Source: Dinochytrium kinnereticum (lineage: Eukaryota > Chytridiomycota > Chytridiomycetes > Chytridiales > Chytridiaceae). From it: a stretch of 64,000 nucleotides of DNA. The notes beneath the pieces are model-generated. The model saw nothing but the letters and a program-made list of their open reading frames with translations. It did no database searches and was not told where the DNA came from. Of the stretch, positions 36,518 to 47,268 are shown one piece after another. Every line of letters starts with the position of its first letter. Positions within the stretch are counted from its first letter, which is position 1. The DNA lies in assembly GCA_027604005.1 (NCBI GenBank), contig JADGJT010000066.1:1-64000 (forward strand), in the 5' to 3' direction. Both the position numbers and the translations under genes were made by a program.

Positions 36518-37263
36518 ATGGCCATCGACTCAAAGTTCACTAAAATCGCCGCCCCCGTTGTGTGAGTTTTCGGTCTGGTTCTGTACTGTCTGCTTCTCTG
36601 AACGCTACCTCGTCCATTCGTTCTTCTTACGTCCCTTCCCCTTATCCCAGTGTCCTTGTTGCCCTCATTCTGGCAATCACCGCCACCTCCAGGCCTTGGT
36701 GGTCCTACAAGGTTGGCTCGGCGACGATCAACCTTGGACTCTTCTCGGCAGAGACTTGCATTGGATCAACGTGCGAGGTGCAAAAGGCCGATGTCACTGG
36801 CTGCGACGTTGATATCGCTGGGGCAAAGACTGCCTGCAATCAGTTCGTCTCCATCCGTGGTCTCATGGTGTCCGGTGAGCATTTCCTGTACATTGTTTTA
36901 GGAGCATCCAACGTTTCAATGTCAACTACCCTCCAGGCGCTAACACGGTCTTTCTGCTCCCCTCTAGCTGACATTCTTGGATTCCTTGCTCTCGGAGCGA
37001 TCGGCTACCTCTTCCTCAAGGCCAAGGATGCGCCCAAGTTTGTTTCCATTGGCGCGATGGGGATCACCTTCCTTGCGACTCTCCTATCCTTTATCGCCAT
37101 GTGCCTCGGTGCCTCATTTGCCAACCTTTCCTTCTGGACGGACTACTACGTCCCTGACATCAAGTGGACCCTCGCCTCTGGGTTCATCATCAACATCATT
37201 GCTTGGATCATGGGTGCCGTTGCCACAGTTGGCACGGTCCTCTTGTACAAGGCCGTCATGTAA
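36518..37263 (+). CDS. claudin-like tetraspan membrane protein
   Basis: Three exons: 36518-36561, 36651-36874 and 36968-37263. They give 187 residues. TM1 is VVLVALILAITATS, followed by RPWWSYKVG. The first loop carries INLGLFSAETCIGSTC and more Cys (VTGCDVD, TACNQF), the claudin-like pattern. TM2 is ADILGFLALGAIGYLFL, TM3 ITFLATLLSFIAMCLGAS, and TM4 SGFIINIIAWIMGAVATVGT. The C-terminus is only a few residues long (LLYKAVM). It is the most compact of the three paralogues and the closest to a canonical claudin/SUR7-size protein. It lies 249 bp after the decayed gene. Confidence 0.82.
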
Positions 37264-38236
37264 TTCAGACATTCGCATCATATAATTTTTAACAGCCAGC
37301 AACCTTCAGCACCAAGAGAATAAAAACGTCTTTATCCTCCTGAAGCAACTGAAGCAATTGCTTGCCCTTGTTTGCAGCCACGCAGTGATGGCCTGTCGCT
37401 GGCGCTGCGGATGCGCTCGGGAGCTCAGGGGAAGAGGAAGGGGAGAGGCTGTGGTACTGTTGAGGCACCTGCCGTCACACAATTGCAACTGGTGTCTGTC
37501 TGCCAAGTCGTTGACGTTTGACGTCCGTGCAGAAACCTTTTTCTACGGTATCAGACAGACAGACAGTTGGTCTGCAGCGACAAAGGAAGCGTGTTTGGAA
37601 AGAGTGTGAGGATGTGGGAGGGAGGGGGTGGTGATAGCATGGGCGTGAAGAAAGGAAAGGAAAAGAAAGGAACGGAATGGAATGGAGTAAAGGAAGGGAG
37701 GGAATGAAGGAATAATGGATGAGAGTGGTGAAGTGAGCAGCAGTGTGCAGGCAGGCAGGCAGGCGTGAGGTGAGTGAGGTGAGGTGAGGTGAGGTGAGGT
37801 GAGGTGAGAGTTGCCGCCCGTCAGTCTCACAGCAGCCAACCAGAAGAAAGAGAAAAAAAAGTTTTTTTTTTCTGCACACAGCTGCAGCGTCACACACACT
37901 GACTTTCTGTTCAACTCAACTCAACTCAACTCAAGGGGGAGAGAGAGAGGCAGGCCGTCAACCAACCCAATAATAAATAAATAAATAATAAGAAATATTC
38001 CCACGTCTGTCTGAGACGTCTCCAGCGACACCCTCCTCACCACACACACCATCACCCGCATCTGCACCGTCCTCTGCCCAACACACACACACACACACAC
38101 AGCCCGCCTCCTCTCCCACCCTGCCATCAAAGGAAGGTGCTGCGAGAGGCTCATTGCCAGACTGTGAGACAAGGAGGACACTGGGAAAAGAGGCGCCTTC
38201 ACATCCGATACATACCCACGCTGTTCAAAGCTCATA
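37264..38236. repeat. intergenic microsatellite cluster
   Basis: The ~970-bp region upstream of the Sho1-like gene is dense in short tandem repeats: (GGCA)n at about 37747-37764, (GTGAG)n at 37765-37807, (CAACT)n at 37911-37934, (AAAT)n near 37970-37988, and (AC)n at 38080-38101. Bases 37600-37800 are purine-rich on the + strand. No gene is supported. Confidence 0.8.
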
Positions 38237-41204
38237 ATGGCAAGCAAGAGCGCAACGGGTCAGCTTGCACCAAAGCTGATCTTTTCCATCATCCTTGGTG
38301 CTCATGGGGTATGATAGGGCCGTCCATGGCCGCCATTCTGTCTTGTCTTTTCCCTTCTGGGACCCCAGGAAACACTAACCGCATGTCCGTCCATTTCTTC
38401 CCTCGCACAGCTGCTGGGATTGCTGGTAGCGGGATTGCTTGCAGCAGATGGCGCATTTATCGGATCAGGGGCGAATGGCATGCTCATGCTTGCTACAGTC
38501 CTTCTGGGTGCCTTGGCGCTTCGTCTTCGGCAACAGGCGTTGCTCTACAGCGTGAGTGATCCCCTCTGTACTTGCTCTTTTTACCACTCCTTTTGATCTG
38601 GAGGATCTTCTTTGTGCCTTGACTGACTGGACTTTGAAAAAAAAAAGTATGCTGGCATAGCTGTCCTCTGGATCCTCTTCGGGCTGACACACATTTTCAT
38701 GCTCATGAACATTGTGAAGGGCTCTGGAACCATGCTTGTGGGTAACTCCGTCACCAACTTCTACCAGGATAACTCGACTCTCTCTTCCAACTCTTCCACC
38801 GTTCCAACTGCAACGGCCACCACAACATCCCTCATCCCCACCACCTCAACCTCCACTACCCGAAGCCTACCCCCGGTCACCATACCAATCGCTCCACCTG
38901 CATCATCCACTGCAGCAGAGCAACCAACCTCTAGCGCTGCTGACGCAGCTCCAACTGGCGCTGAGGAGCCGCCACCGCAAGCCACTGACCCCCCTCAATC
39001 CCCAGAGCAACCTGTTGACCCTGCTCCAGTGGATCCTACTCAGCCTACTGATCCTGCCCCCGCCGACCCGCCTCCAACTGACCCGCCTCCAACTGACCCG
39101 CCTCCAACTGACCCGCCTCCAACCGACCCGCCTCCTTCGGACCCCCCTGTCGAGGGTGGAATGAGACGAAGGGAGGTGGAAATGATGAGATGGAGGAGGT
39201 TGGAGAGGAGAAATAGTTTAGAAAGGAGGGCAGCGACGGCTTCGGGAACGGCGGAGGCACCTTTCATGGTTAATGCCTTGCCTGCTTTCACCGGCATCAA
39301 CATGCTTTTCCTGGTGTGTATCTTTCGGACATGTATTTAATTGCTTTGGCGATGGGAGATGTGGTGGAAGGATATGGTTCTTCCCTCACCCCCTGTTTGG
39401 ATTCTTCATTAACTCGTTTCTCTGCTTTTTGCTTTTCTCTTTTTCGTATAGGCTTTTGGAGCCCTTGCGGCCTTTTACCTCCCTTTGCTGAACGATGATA
39501 TGGTAAAGAGTAAGGGTGGAAAATACGACAGTTTCTCCAAGTTGAATGGCAACACCATGTCGACAACAAAGTCGGGTTATGAGGACACTTATGAGATGAA
39601 GCCACCAGTACGTTCTTCTACCCAGTCGTCTTGTCTCTCTATTTTTTAGCTATTGCCTACAGCGTTAACGACGTCATTCCTAAATATCACTCCAATAGCA
39701 TCTCACCCCGCCTCCGGACTACGGAGGCCCTCTAAGCCCTTCAGCTCGCACAATGGCGCTATTGGAAGGTAGCTCACCTGACTCGCCAAGGCCCCAAAAG
39801 GGAGGCAATGATGTGTCAGCCTCATACCCCAACAGTTCCTTCAACCGTCCCAATGGTCCACCTTCTCAGAGTGGAAGGTACGGTGATGACATGAGCATGC
39901 AACGAGGCATCCCCAATATGGGGGCACCTACTCCTAACATGAACCAGCCTCCTCCTGGTCGATATGGTGGAGAAGAGATGGATATGTTCCCTTCCAATGG
40001 ACATTCCGGATCTAGAATCCCAGGAGCTGGGTCCGCGCCTAGGCTCTATGGAGATGATCACGACTCTGCCTCTCGCAGTGGGGGGATGAGGATGCCAAAT
40101 CCTCGATCTCGGGATACGCTTTACACCGTCGCTGGAGGTGATGAGTACTCGGAGATGGGGTCTGAACCTTCCCTTGGACGAGGATATGGTGGTCAAGGAC
40201 GATTGGAGGGACCTCCACCCCCTGTTCCTGGATTACCTCCAAACCCGCAACGTCAGCAGCAACCACCGCCGCAGCAACAACAGAGAATGCAGAACGGCCC
40301 CCCAAGTGGATCGTTTGACCGACCTTACGGTGGTGGACAGTCATTCGATCGACCCATGTATGGTGGGGCAGGGAGGGAGGAATCGGGAGATGGATCTTGG
40401 AGTCGAGGTGACGAACGAGCTCCGTATAACCAAAGTGCGTCGCGGCAGCCTCAGCAACAGCATCAGCCGTACCCTCCTCAACGAATGGGAGGAGGTGGTC
40501 CACCCTCTCAAGCCAACAGCACGATGAAGAAGGAACCCAAAGTTCGGTGCAAGACATGTGGGGACAAAATGCTGATCTCACAGTCTTCTTCCCACGTTTG
40601 TGCAACACGTGGAGACGGGGGTGACATGAGGATGAACCCGCCACCGCCTCAGCAGCAGCAGCAGCAGCAACAGATGCGCCAACCACCACCTCAGGCTCAG
40701 CAGTCAGCACCTAGACAACACCAGCAGGATATGAGACCTGCACCTGGGAAGAGGATGAGGGTTGTGAAACGTTATGTGCCGAAGCTGGATGATGAGGTTT
40801 ATTTGGAGGTTGGAGATACTGTTGAGATTGAGGATGTGTTTGAGGATGGGTGGGGGTGTGGAATGAATGGTGCGTCTTTTGCCTTCTTTTTCCTTCATTT
40901 TTATCTCCGACACGTTTTTCCATTTGATCGTCTCCCCATCCGTTTATTTTTACCTTGACTTTATGAACGTGTTGAACCGCGGCAGTTTTTGTTTTGAATT
41001 TGTGTTTTGAGCATGCGGTACTGACAAATCTTTTGTTTTTCTTCCCCACCATGACTTTTCAACACAGTCACAAGCTCTGAGTCTGGTGCTTTCCCGTTAT
41101 CTTGCCTGGACTCGAACAAGAGAAGCGCAAAGCAGAGAGTTCAGTCGATGTATGGGGGTGGAAGGAACCGTGAGACCATGTATCAAGACGATGATATGCG
41201 GTGA
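38237..41204 (+). CDS. Sho1-like four-TM, mucin-loop, SH3 sensor protein
   Basis: Six exons: 38237-38308, 38411-38551, 38648-39313, 39452-39607, 39699-40869 and 41068-41204. They give 780 residues. Three N-terminal membrane segments (LIFSIILGAHGLLGLLVAGL; GMLMLATVLLGALAL; GIAVLWILFGLTHIFMLMNI) are followed by a ~190-residue Ser/Thr/Pro mucin-like loop. It has five TDPPP-type repeats and a basic stretch (MRRREVEMMRWRRLERR). TM4 is NMLFLAFGALAAFYLPLL. The long cytoplasmic part is Gly/Pro/Gln-rich with a possible zinc knuckle (CKTCGDKM...SHVC). It ends in an SH3 domain (about 690-755: RVVKRYVPKLDDEVYLEVGD, FEDGWGCGMN, GAFPLSCL). Four TM plus a C-terminal SH3 is the layout of the yeast osmosensor Sho1, whose mucin partners are separate proteins. 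Function inferred from layout only. Confidence 0.85.
39065..39139 (+). repeat. 15-bp coding tandem repeat (TDPPP)n
   Basis: Five units of GACCCGCCTCCAACT, the first three identical and the last two with changes, encode (T/S)DPPP repeats in the extracellular loop of the Sho1-like protein. The near-identity suggests recent slippage expansion. Confidence 0.9.
40650..40673 (+). repeat. (CAG)n polyglutamine tract
   Basis: Six CAG codons, then CAA and CAG, encode eight consecutive Gln in the cytoplasmic linker just before the SH3 domain of the Sho1-like protein. Confidence 0.9.
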
Positions 41205-42140
41205 TTTTACTTGTTTCCTCGCGTTCCCTTCCTCTTCTCTTTCTTCGTGGAACCGGTTTTTTTGCAAGTGGCGAAGGGGTCCAGCTGTCTTTTCTCCTGT
41301 TCACTTTTCAGTTATATTTTGCAGCATTTCTCTTTTCGTTTTCTTTTTTCTAATTTCTTCGTGGTATCTTCTTTCCATAATCTCTCTCTTTTCCTTCTTT
41401 GGTATCTCTCGTTCTGTCTGTCATTTTGGCTCTCGTTTCTTTTGTGTTCTGGTTTTGGAATATCATAGAAGAGCAACACTCGTCTTTTCCCTTTTTTTTT
41501 TTTTTTTTTCGTTTTGTTTCTTTTGGTGCTCTTTCAAGAACTTTTCACACTTCTGGAATCTTGTGTTTGTGCTGCTTGTGACGGCTGTTGATTCCCACTG
41601 ATCCTGTCTTGGAGTTTTGGTTGTTTGTTTTTTTTTGTGGTCGTGTTTGTTAATGTGTATCGTGTTGGTTTGTTTGGTTATGCCACTCTTCTGCTTTTCT
41701 CGGTCATTTCGCTCTCCCTTTTTCGTGTTGCGATGCTCTTGCCCTACTTTTGTTCTCGTTCATTACTTTCTTTCTTATCTCTTCTCTCTCTTCCCTCTCT
41801 TCTTCTTTTTTTATTCTTCTTTTAAACCCTTCTTATTTCTACCCTAACTTCCGCGTTGATCAATTTATCGTTTTCTTTCCCACTCCTTTCGCTTTGCTTC
41901 TTTTTCTTTCGCGTGAAGGGGTTGATTTGAGGATTCTTTCCTCGGTAATCGAGTATTAGAGAGATAAAAGTCCCAAAGAATAAAGCGATTCAATTTTCAT
42001 TAATCCTTTCTGATGCATGCGTGTTTTTTGTTGTTTTTTTTTTTAAATACTATTTACTCATATACTGTACATTCATATTCCACGATACTCAACAGCCAAA
42101 ATTCCATACCAACATGAGCAGACGCGACAACACCCACCCG
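41205..42140. other. T-rich intergenic region
   Basis: About 940 bp between convergent genes (the Sho1-like protein and OFD1). The + strand is strongly T/C-rich from 41250 to 41920, so long Phe/Leu/Ser open frames arise by composition alone. It probably holds the long 3' UTR of the Sho1-like gene. Confidence 0.6.
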
Positions 42141-45100
42141 TTACCAAGGATCTGAATTCTCGGCAGACTGACCGCCGCTGTTGTTTTGTTTTTTTGACGT
42201 GGTTTGATGTTCATTTTTTTTTTTTTTGAAAGAAGAATAGAGTTGGTATACAGCAAACGGCTGGTTTTCGCATCGGGAACAATAAAGAGACGTGTGCAAA
42301 CCTGATCTCGTCGACCGTGTCTCCGCCACCGAAATTGAAGGAAGAGTTGCGGGATATCTCGATGGATGGCTGGGGGGGGGGTTGTGTTTTTTTTTTGTTG
42401 TCGTTTTTTTGTTGTTGTTGTAAAATGTGGTTTAGTCAGGCTGATGAAGAGATTTTCGGGGTGAGGAGGTACAGTTGGGACTCACGCTGTTTAGAGGGTC
42501 CATGAATTTATTCGTGGATTGCAAGGTTTCTGACGCTTTCGCCTGCTTTTGAAGTTGATGCAGCGTTAGATGAGTTGGAAAAGGAAATTGATCAGTTTTG
42601 GGAAAGTGGTGGCAACATGGCAAGAAAAACTATAAACACTAACGTTCGCCTCCTTTTCTCTCTTTTCCTTAACAATTCCCATATACTTCTGCATAACCGG
42701 GTCATTCTCCAACTCCTCAATCTTCCTCATCTTCTCCTCCTCAGCTCTTTTCTCCCTCTCCTCAACCTCTCTCCTCTCCGCCTCCCTCCTCTCCTCCTCC
42801 TCCCTTCTCTCCTTCTCAATCCTCTCTCTCTCAACTCTCTCCTCTTCAGCTCGAGCCCTCCTCTCCTCCTCCTCCTCACTCTTCCGAACCATCTCCTCAC
42901 GTTCACGACGTATGCGATCCAGCTCGGCTCGTTCTCGTTCTCGTCGCTCGCGGTCGCGTTTTTCGCGCTCTTCCTCGAGACGCCGCATGCGATCACGCAG
43001 GTCGGATTCACGGGTTTGATGCGTTGGTTCGGGGTTTGGTTTTCTTGGTGGAGGGGTTTGGTGGGAGGTCGTGGAGTCCCGGGAGGGGAGGGAGGTGCGA
43101 GGGGGTGGATCTTCTTTCTGGGATTTGGAGACGCGGGCGGAGGATCGACTTTCGTCTGTTCGGCTTGACCTGACGTCGTCATCGTCTCCTGTGTGTTGTC
43201 GTTGATGCGGTTGGGTCGTAGGCGCTGGTTCTCTTCCTCTGGTGATCTCTTCCTCAAGTGATGTGGTTGGAGATTCCTTTAACGCGCCTTGAGCCTTCAT
43301 GGACGGGGTCGGATGAACCGTTAAAGAAGGATCTGGCTTCCCGCCTCCACTGCGAGCTCTGGTCGCTGGAGGTGACTTTTGAACTCGACGCTCGACCATC
43401 GGTGAAGATCCTGATGACGAGGGCACAGGGAGCTGACTACGTTGAGGTTGGGTTGCAAGTGCAGGCTGAGCTGCTTTTGTCTTTAAGGGATCTGAAGGCG
43501 GGCTGTGGATCATCACCGCCGGTGGAGGTCGTGAAGTGTCCGCCGAGAAAGACTGCATCACATCATCAGCGAATCCAGACCCGAGTCCCTCGACTTCTGG
43601 AAGAATATCCTGTCTAGCTGATCGATTTGCAACCCCATCTCCAACCTTTGGCGTTTCCTTCACGTCCTGTCGATAAGGACTGAATGCACCTCCATTGGCT
43701 GTCATTGGATGAGGTTGAGGAGCATGTTCTCTAGGAACCCAATCCCATCCAGACGAATCGTACCTCCTCATCTCCCTTTCACGGTCGGTCATGATCCGAT
43801 CAAACTCTCTAGGGTCAAGCCCTGAAAGCCCACTTCTCGCCACCAGCGTTTCCATCCTTTCATACCCTTGCGACCAAGCCTCCCCATATTGCATGGATCG
43901 AGACGTCGGTGCCTCTTGAGGAGGAGGTGGTGGATGAGATGAATTGAGTCGGACGGGAGAGGTGCTTGGGTTATTTCTGTCGGGGCTGTATTGAAATTTG
44001 ATGGAACCGAAGGGTTGAGGGAGCGGTTGATGAATTGATCCTTGTTGTCTGTGATACATGGAAGGGGATGGGTATGGCTGGGGAGAGGCGTATCGCAATG
44101 TATCCGTGATGGGTTGTTGAGAGATTCGCGTGAAGCCTGCTTCTCCAGAGCCGAAGGGGTCAGGAAGAGAGCTAATAGTTTTCAGACATCACAATGAAAG
44201 TTAACTTGAATTTAGATACCTTCGGGCTCCAGCCAACGACTTCATAGCTTCCCCAAGATGCTGCTGATCGGCACCCATAGCTAATCTTCAGATTAATTTC
44301 TTTATAAAACTCAATCCTCCCCACCTGCGCGTGTCTGGTGCAAAACATTCCGCAGATCCGAAATTTCACGAAGCAGCTCCTTGCTCCGAATGACTTCATC
44401 ATCCAGCTTGCGCTGCAATTCATCCGCCCTGTTCATCTACCACTCATGTCAACCTCGGAATTTGACGACCGAACTTTTTTGGACAAGAACGAAGCCGACA
44501 AAGAATGGAACTTTACTTTACCTCCATATCTAGCTTCCCAACAAGCTCGGAGCACTGACGCTGCCATTTCTGCTCACTCTTCCTGGCTTTAATTAGCTCT
44601 TTCTGGGTTTCTTCTTTAGGGCCCATCAAGCTTTTTAATAGAGATTGATAGTCTAGAGTTCTTGAGAAAGATCCGAAAAGCAAAGCAAACCTTCCTGTCG
44701 CTTGATAGCCATCTTTTCCGCATCAATCAGTTGCCTGCGAAATGTAAGAGGTTAAATTTCATTTGCGATAAGCAAGGATAATGATTTTTACTAAATCTCA
44801 AGGGACGATCAAGGGCTCGTCTGCAACTTACATTTTCAAACTCTGAATCTCAAACTCAAGAGCGGTCGAAGTTTTTTGAGAGTCGATCTGCAGAAAATCA
44901 ATACCATCACAATTCATCAATATAACCTGAAGTTTTAGCTCCTTTACTTCATGAAGGGCATCATCGCGCTCTCGCATCGTTTCATCCAATTGGATACGAG
45001 TTTCCTTAAGACTCAGCCTCGTCTCCTCAAACTCGTTCTGCGTCTCCTTTACTTGCTGCATCATCTGCTCAACGGCTCTATTTCGCTCATCAAGTACAAG

Positions 45101-46928
45101 CTTCTCCGCTTTTGATTTGAACGAAAAGGCAGAAAAAAGTGCACTTAGCAAACAGAGCTACTAAATGGAACAAAAGAACGAAGTAGAAAGGGGAAAGAGA
45201 AAAGATGCCATACTCTCAATTTTGGCACGCTCAATCTGAGCAGCCTGAAAAATCCCTGCGTGCTCCTTATTGAGATCAATCTTATACTGCGCTATAGATT
45301 CCTGCATCTTCGCCGTGTACCGATCCTTGAATCCATGAAGCTCGCTAATCTCAGATTTCGCCTCATCCAATCTCCGCTGGAGCGAGTCACGTTCGAGTGT
45401 TAGTGATTTTGCGGAAAGTTCTGCTTCGCTTCGCTGGTTACGTTCCGTCATGATGCTTCGGTTGTTTTCGTCCAGGATTCTTTGTCGGTATTCAAGGTTG
45501 CTTCGCTCAATTTCCTGTGGAAAGGGATTTGAAAAGAAAGAAGCCGTGATTTGATAATGAGCAGGGCGGCGTTCTCTATCGCGAACGAACCTTTTCGCGG
45601 GCATCTAACTTTCTACGGATATCCTCGTTGGCTTCAACCATCCTCTCTCGCTGTTCCAGCAGCCTCGCCTCATAGTCGCCTTTCACACGTGTGATTTCGA
45701 TTGTATACTTTTGACGTTCCTCGACCCTCATAGAAGCCACCTCAATCTCTTTAAATTTAGCAAGCTAAATACAATAATACAAACTTCATTAGAGGGGAAA
45801 TCTCACAAATTAAAAAGGAAAGAGAAAAAAAAAAGGAACCTGCTGCTCTAACTCGGCCTTCATTCTCGTTTCCAAATCATTCTGGTACCGCTGCATTCGG
45901 TCTTCAATCGCCTTTCCCATCCGTCGGTTGGATTCTCGATTTTGATAGTTAGTCTCTTGATCTGCTTTTCGAATAGCGACCTCTGTGATATTCGTCTCAG
46001 TCATACATAGTTCGACAGAATGAGGTATTTTTCATACCGAGATATTCCTCATCATCAATATCGGTTTGAACCTCCCTTTCCATTTTAAGGACGTTCCCAA
46101 CTTGGGAAAGGCTCGATAGAACGCGAATCAGGATGGATGCTAGGAAACGTTAGGCTGCAAAAGCTGCAATCACATTTACATGATGTCCCAGAGTAAAGAT
46201 GCTTTCTCTATCATTGAAATCTCAACATTTCTAATATTTAAGAAACAGAACAAACCAGCTTCCGAAGTAATGTTGTGTCTTGGTCGAGATGGAGTGCTCT
46301 AAAGATATCTTCCTCAGCAAAAACCTACACATAGAAGTAATCGTCAAAAACTCTACACCAGATGAGTTTATTCATTTACCTGGTTGGGCCTGGTCAGACC
46401 ACATTCCGGCATGAAGACGCTGAGGGTAAATTCACTGCCCTTAGCCCGAAGATAATCAATGACTAGGCTATCCACAACCCTATTCATTAAAGTACCCGGT
46501 TTCGGCTTAGCGGGATCCATATCCGATGAAAAGGAATCATCGGGTCCCAGAGAAGAATCTAGACCCAATCCATCCGTCACCTCAACCACATCATCTGGTT
46601 GAGACCCTTTACTCATATTGTGTGATCTGGACAAAGGTTTCCTGGGGTTTAGCCTCGAGTTGAAGGTTGGCAGCTCCCCGTTCATACTATTGCGAATCTC
46701 ATTGACGATGTGGGCACGGAGCTGGGACTGGAGGTGATGATTTGTTGGAATGGCTTTTGCTCACGTCGAAAAGAGAGCGAAGGAGAGGGAAACAGAGGGA
46801 AGAAATTCGTAGAAAGGGATTAAGCAGGATACCTTCAAGCGATCCGTGATTCCGCTCTCTTGCAGCGTCTCGAAGACCTTCCATCTGAACTGCTGCTTTG
46901 AGAGGCCAGCGTCCAGAATATCAGCCAT
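42141..46928 (-). CDS. OFD1: OFD1-like centriole/basal-body protein
   Basis: Sixteen exons: 46928-46833, 46727-46380, 46324-46252, 46139-46038, 45982-45840, 45764-45591, 45514-45214, 45108-44832, 44734-44691, 44652-44522, 44436-44325, 44280-44220, 44171-42644, 42542-42486, 42369-42302 and 42177-42141. They give 1,183 residues. The N-terminus matches OFD1: KQQFRWKVFETLQESGITDR, SQLRAHIVNEIRNSMNGEL and a LisH motif VIDYLRAKGSEFTLSVFMPE. Coiled coil follows to about residue 610, then a disordered Pro/Ser region. A highly charged Glu/Arg helix (42.70-42.97 kb) and a short conserved-looking end SAENSDPW complete it. OFD1 sits at centriole distal appendages and is needed for ciliogenesis. A NAGNAG acceptor at 42542/42545 makes one Gln optional. 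Confidence 0.88.
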
Positions 46929-47268
46929 GTTCAGCCCAAAAAATCGGAGTCCAATTCCAGTCAAGTTGACAATTGGGGGGAATGAATGCAAAACTTCGGT
47001 GGGACTATGAACGTGTTGAGCGTAGGGAGAACAGACTTAATTATCCCAATAACTAAGTAAGCGTAACAAAAGCTTTTCTATTTAAAATATAAGGCGAGAG
47101 TAACAAGGACAGTTTTTTGTCAAAATAAATCATAGCAAGAGATGCAGCAGATTAATGGCGTTCAAGAGTGGGGGAAAATGCGTGTGAGAGTCAAAACAAC
47201 AGCAGGCATGATAGAAAAAACAACAAAACAACAACTCATACAATATTCCACCGAAAGAAAAATAAAAT
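46929..47268. other. intergenic, no gene seen
   Basis: A 340-bp same-strand gap holding the OFD1 promoter and the 3' flank of the disordered-protein gene's neighbour. It is AT-rich near 47040-47110. No motif was recognised. Confidence 0.4.

Noticed and set aside
37747..37807. Possible CRISPR-like regular repeats
   Set aside because: The units are 4-5 bp simple-sequence repeats without spacers in a eukaryotic genome.
37306..37914. Overlapping minus-strand frames near the microsatellites
   Set aside because: They translate simple repeats (TSPHLTSPHL and similar) and contain no domain.
41211..41959. Series of Phe/Leu-rich frames resembling membrane proteins
   Set aside because: The strand is T/C-rich here, and hydrophobic frames arise from composition in all three phases without a start context or splice logic.
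42575..43168. 197-codon Leu-rich + strand frame
   Set aside because: It is the antisense shadow of the Glu/Arg-rich helix of OFD1; GAG/GAA codons read backwards as Leu/Ser.
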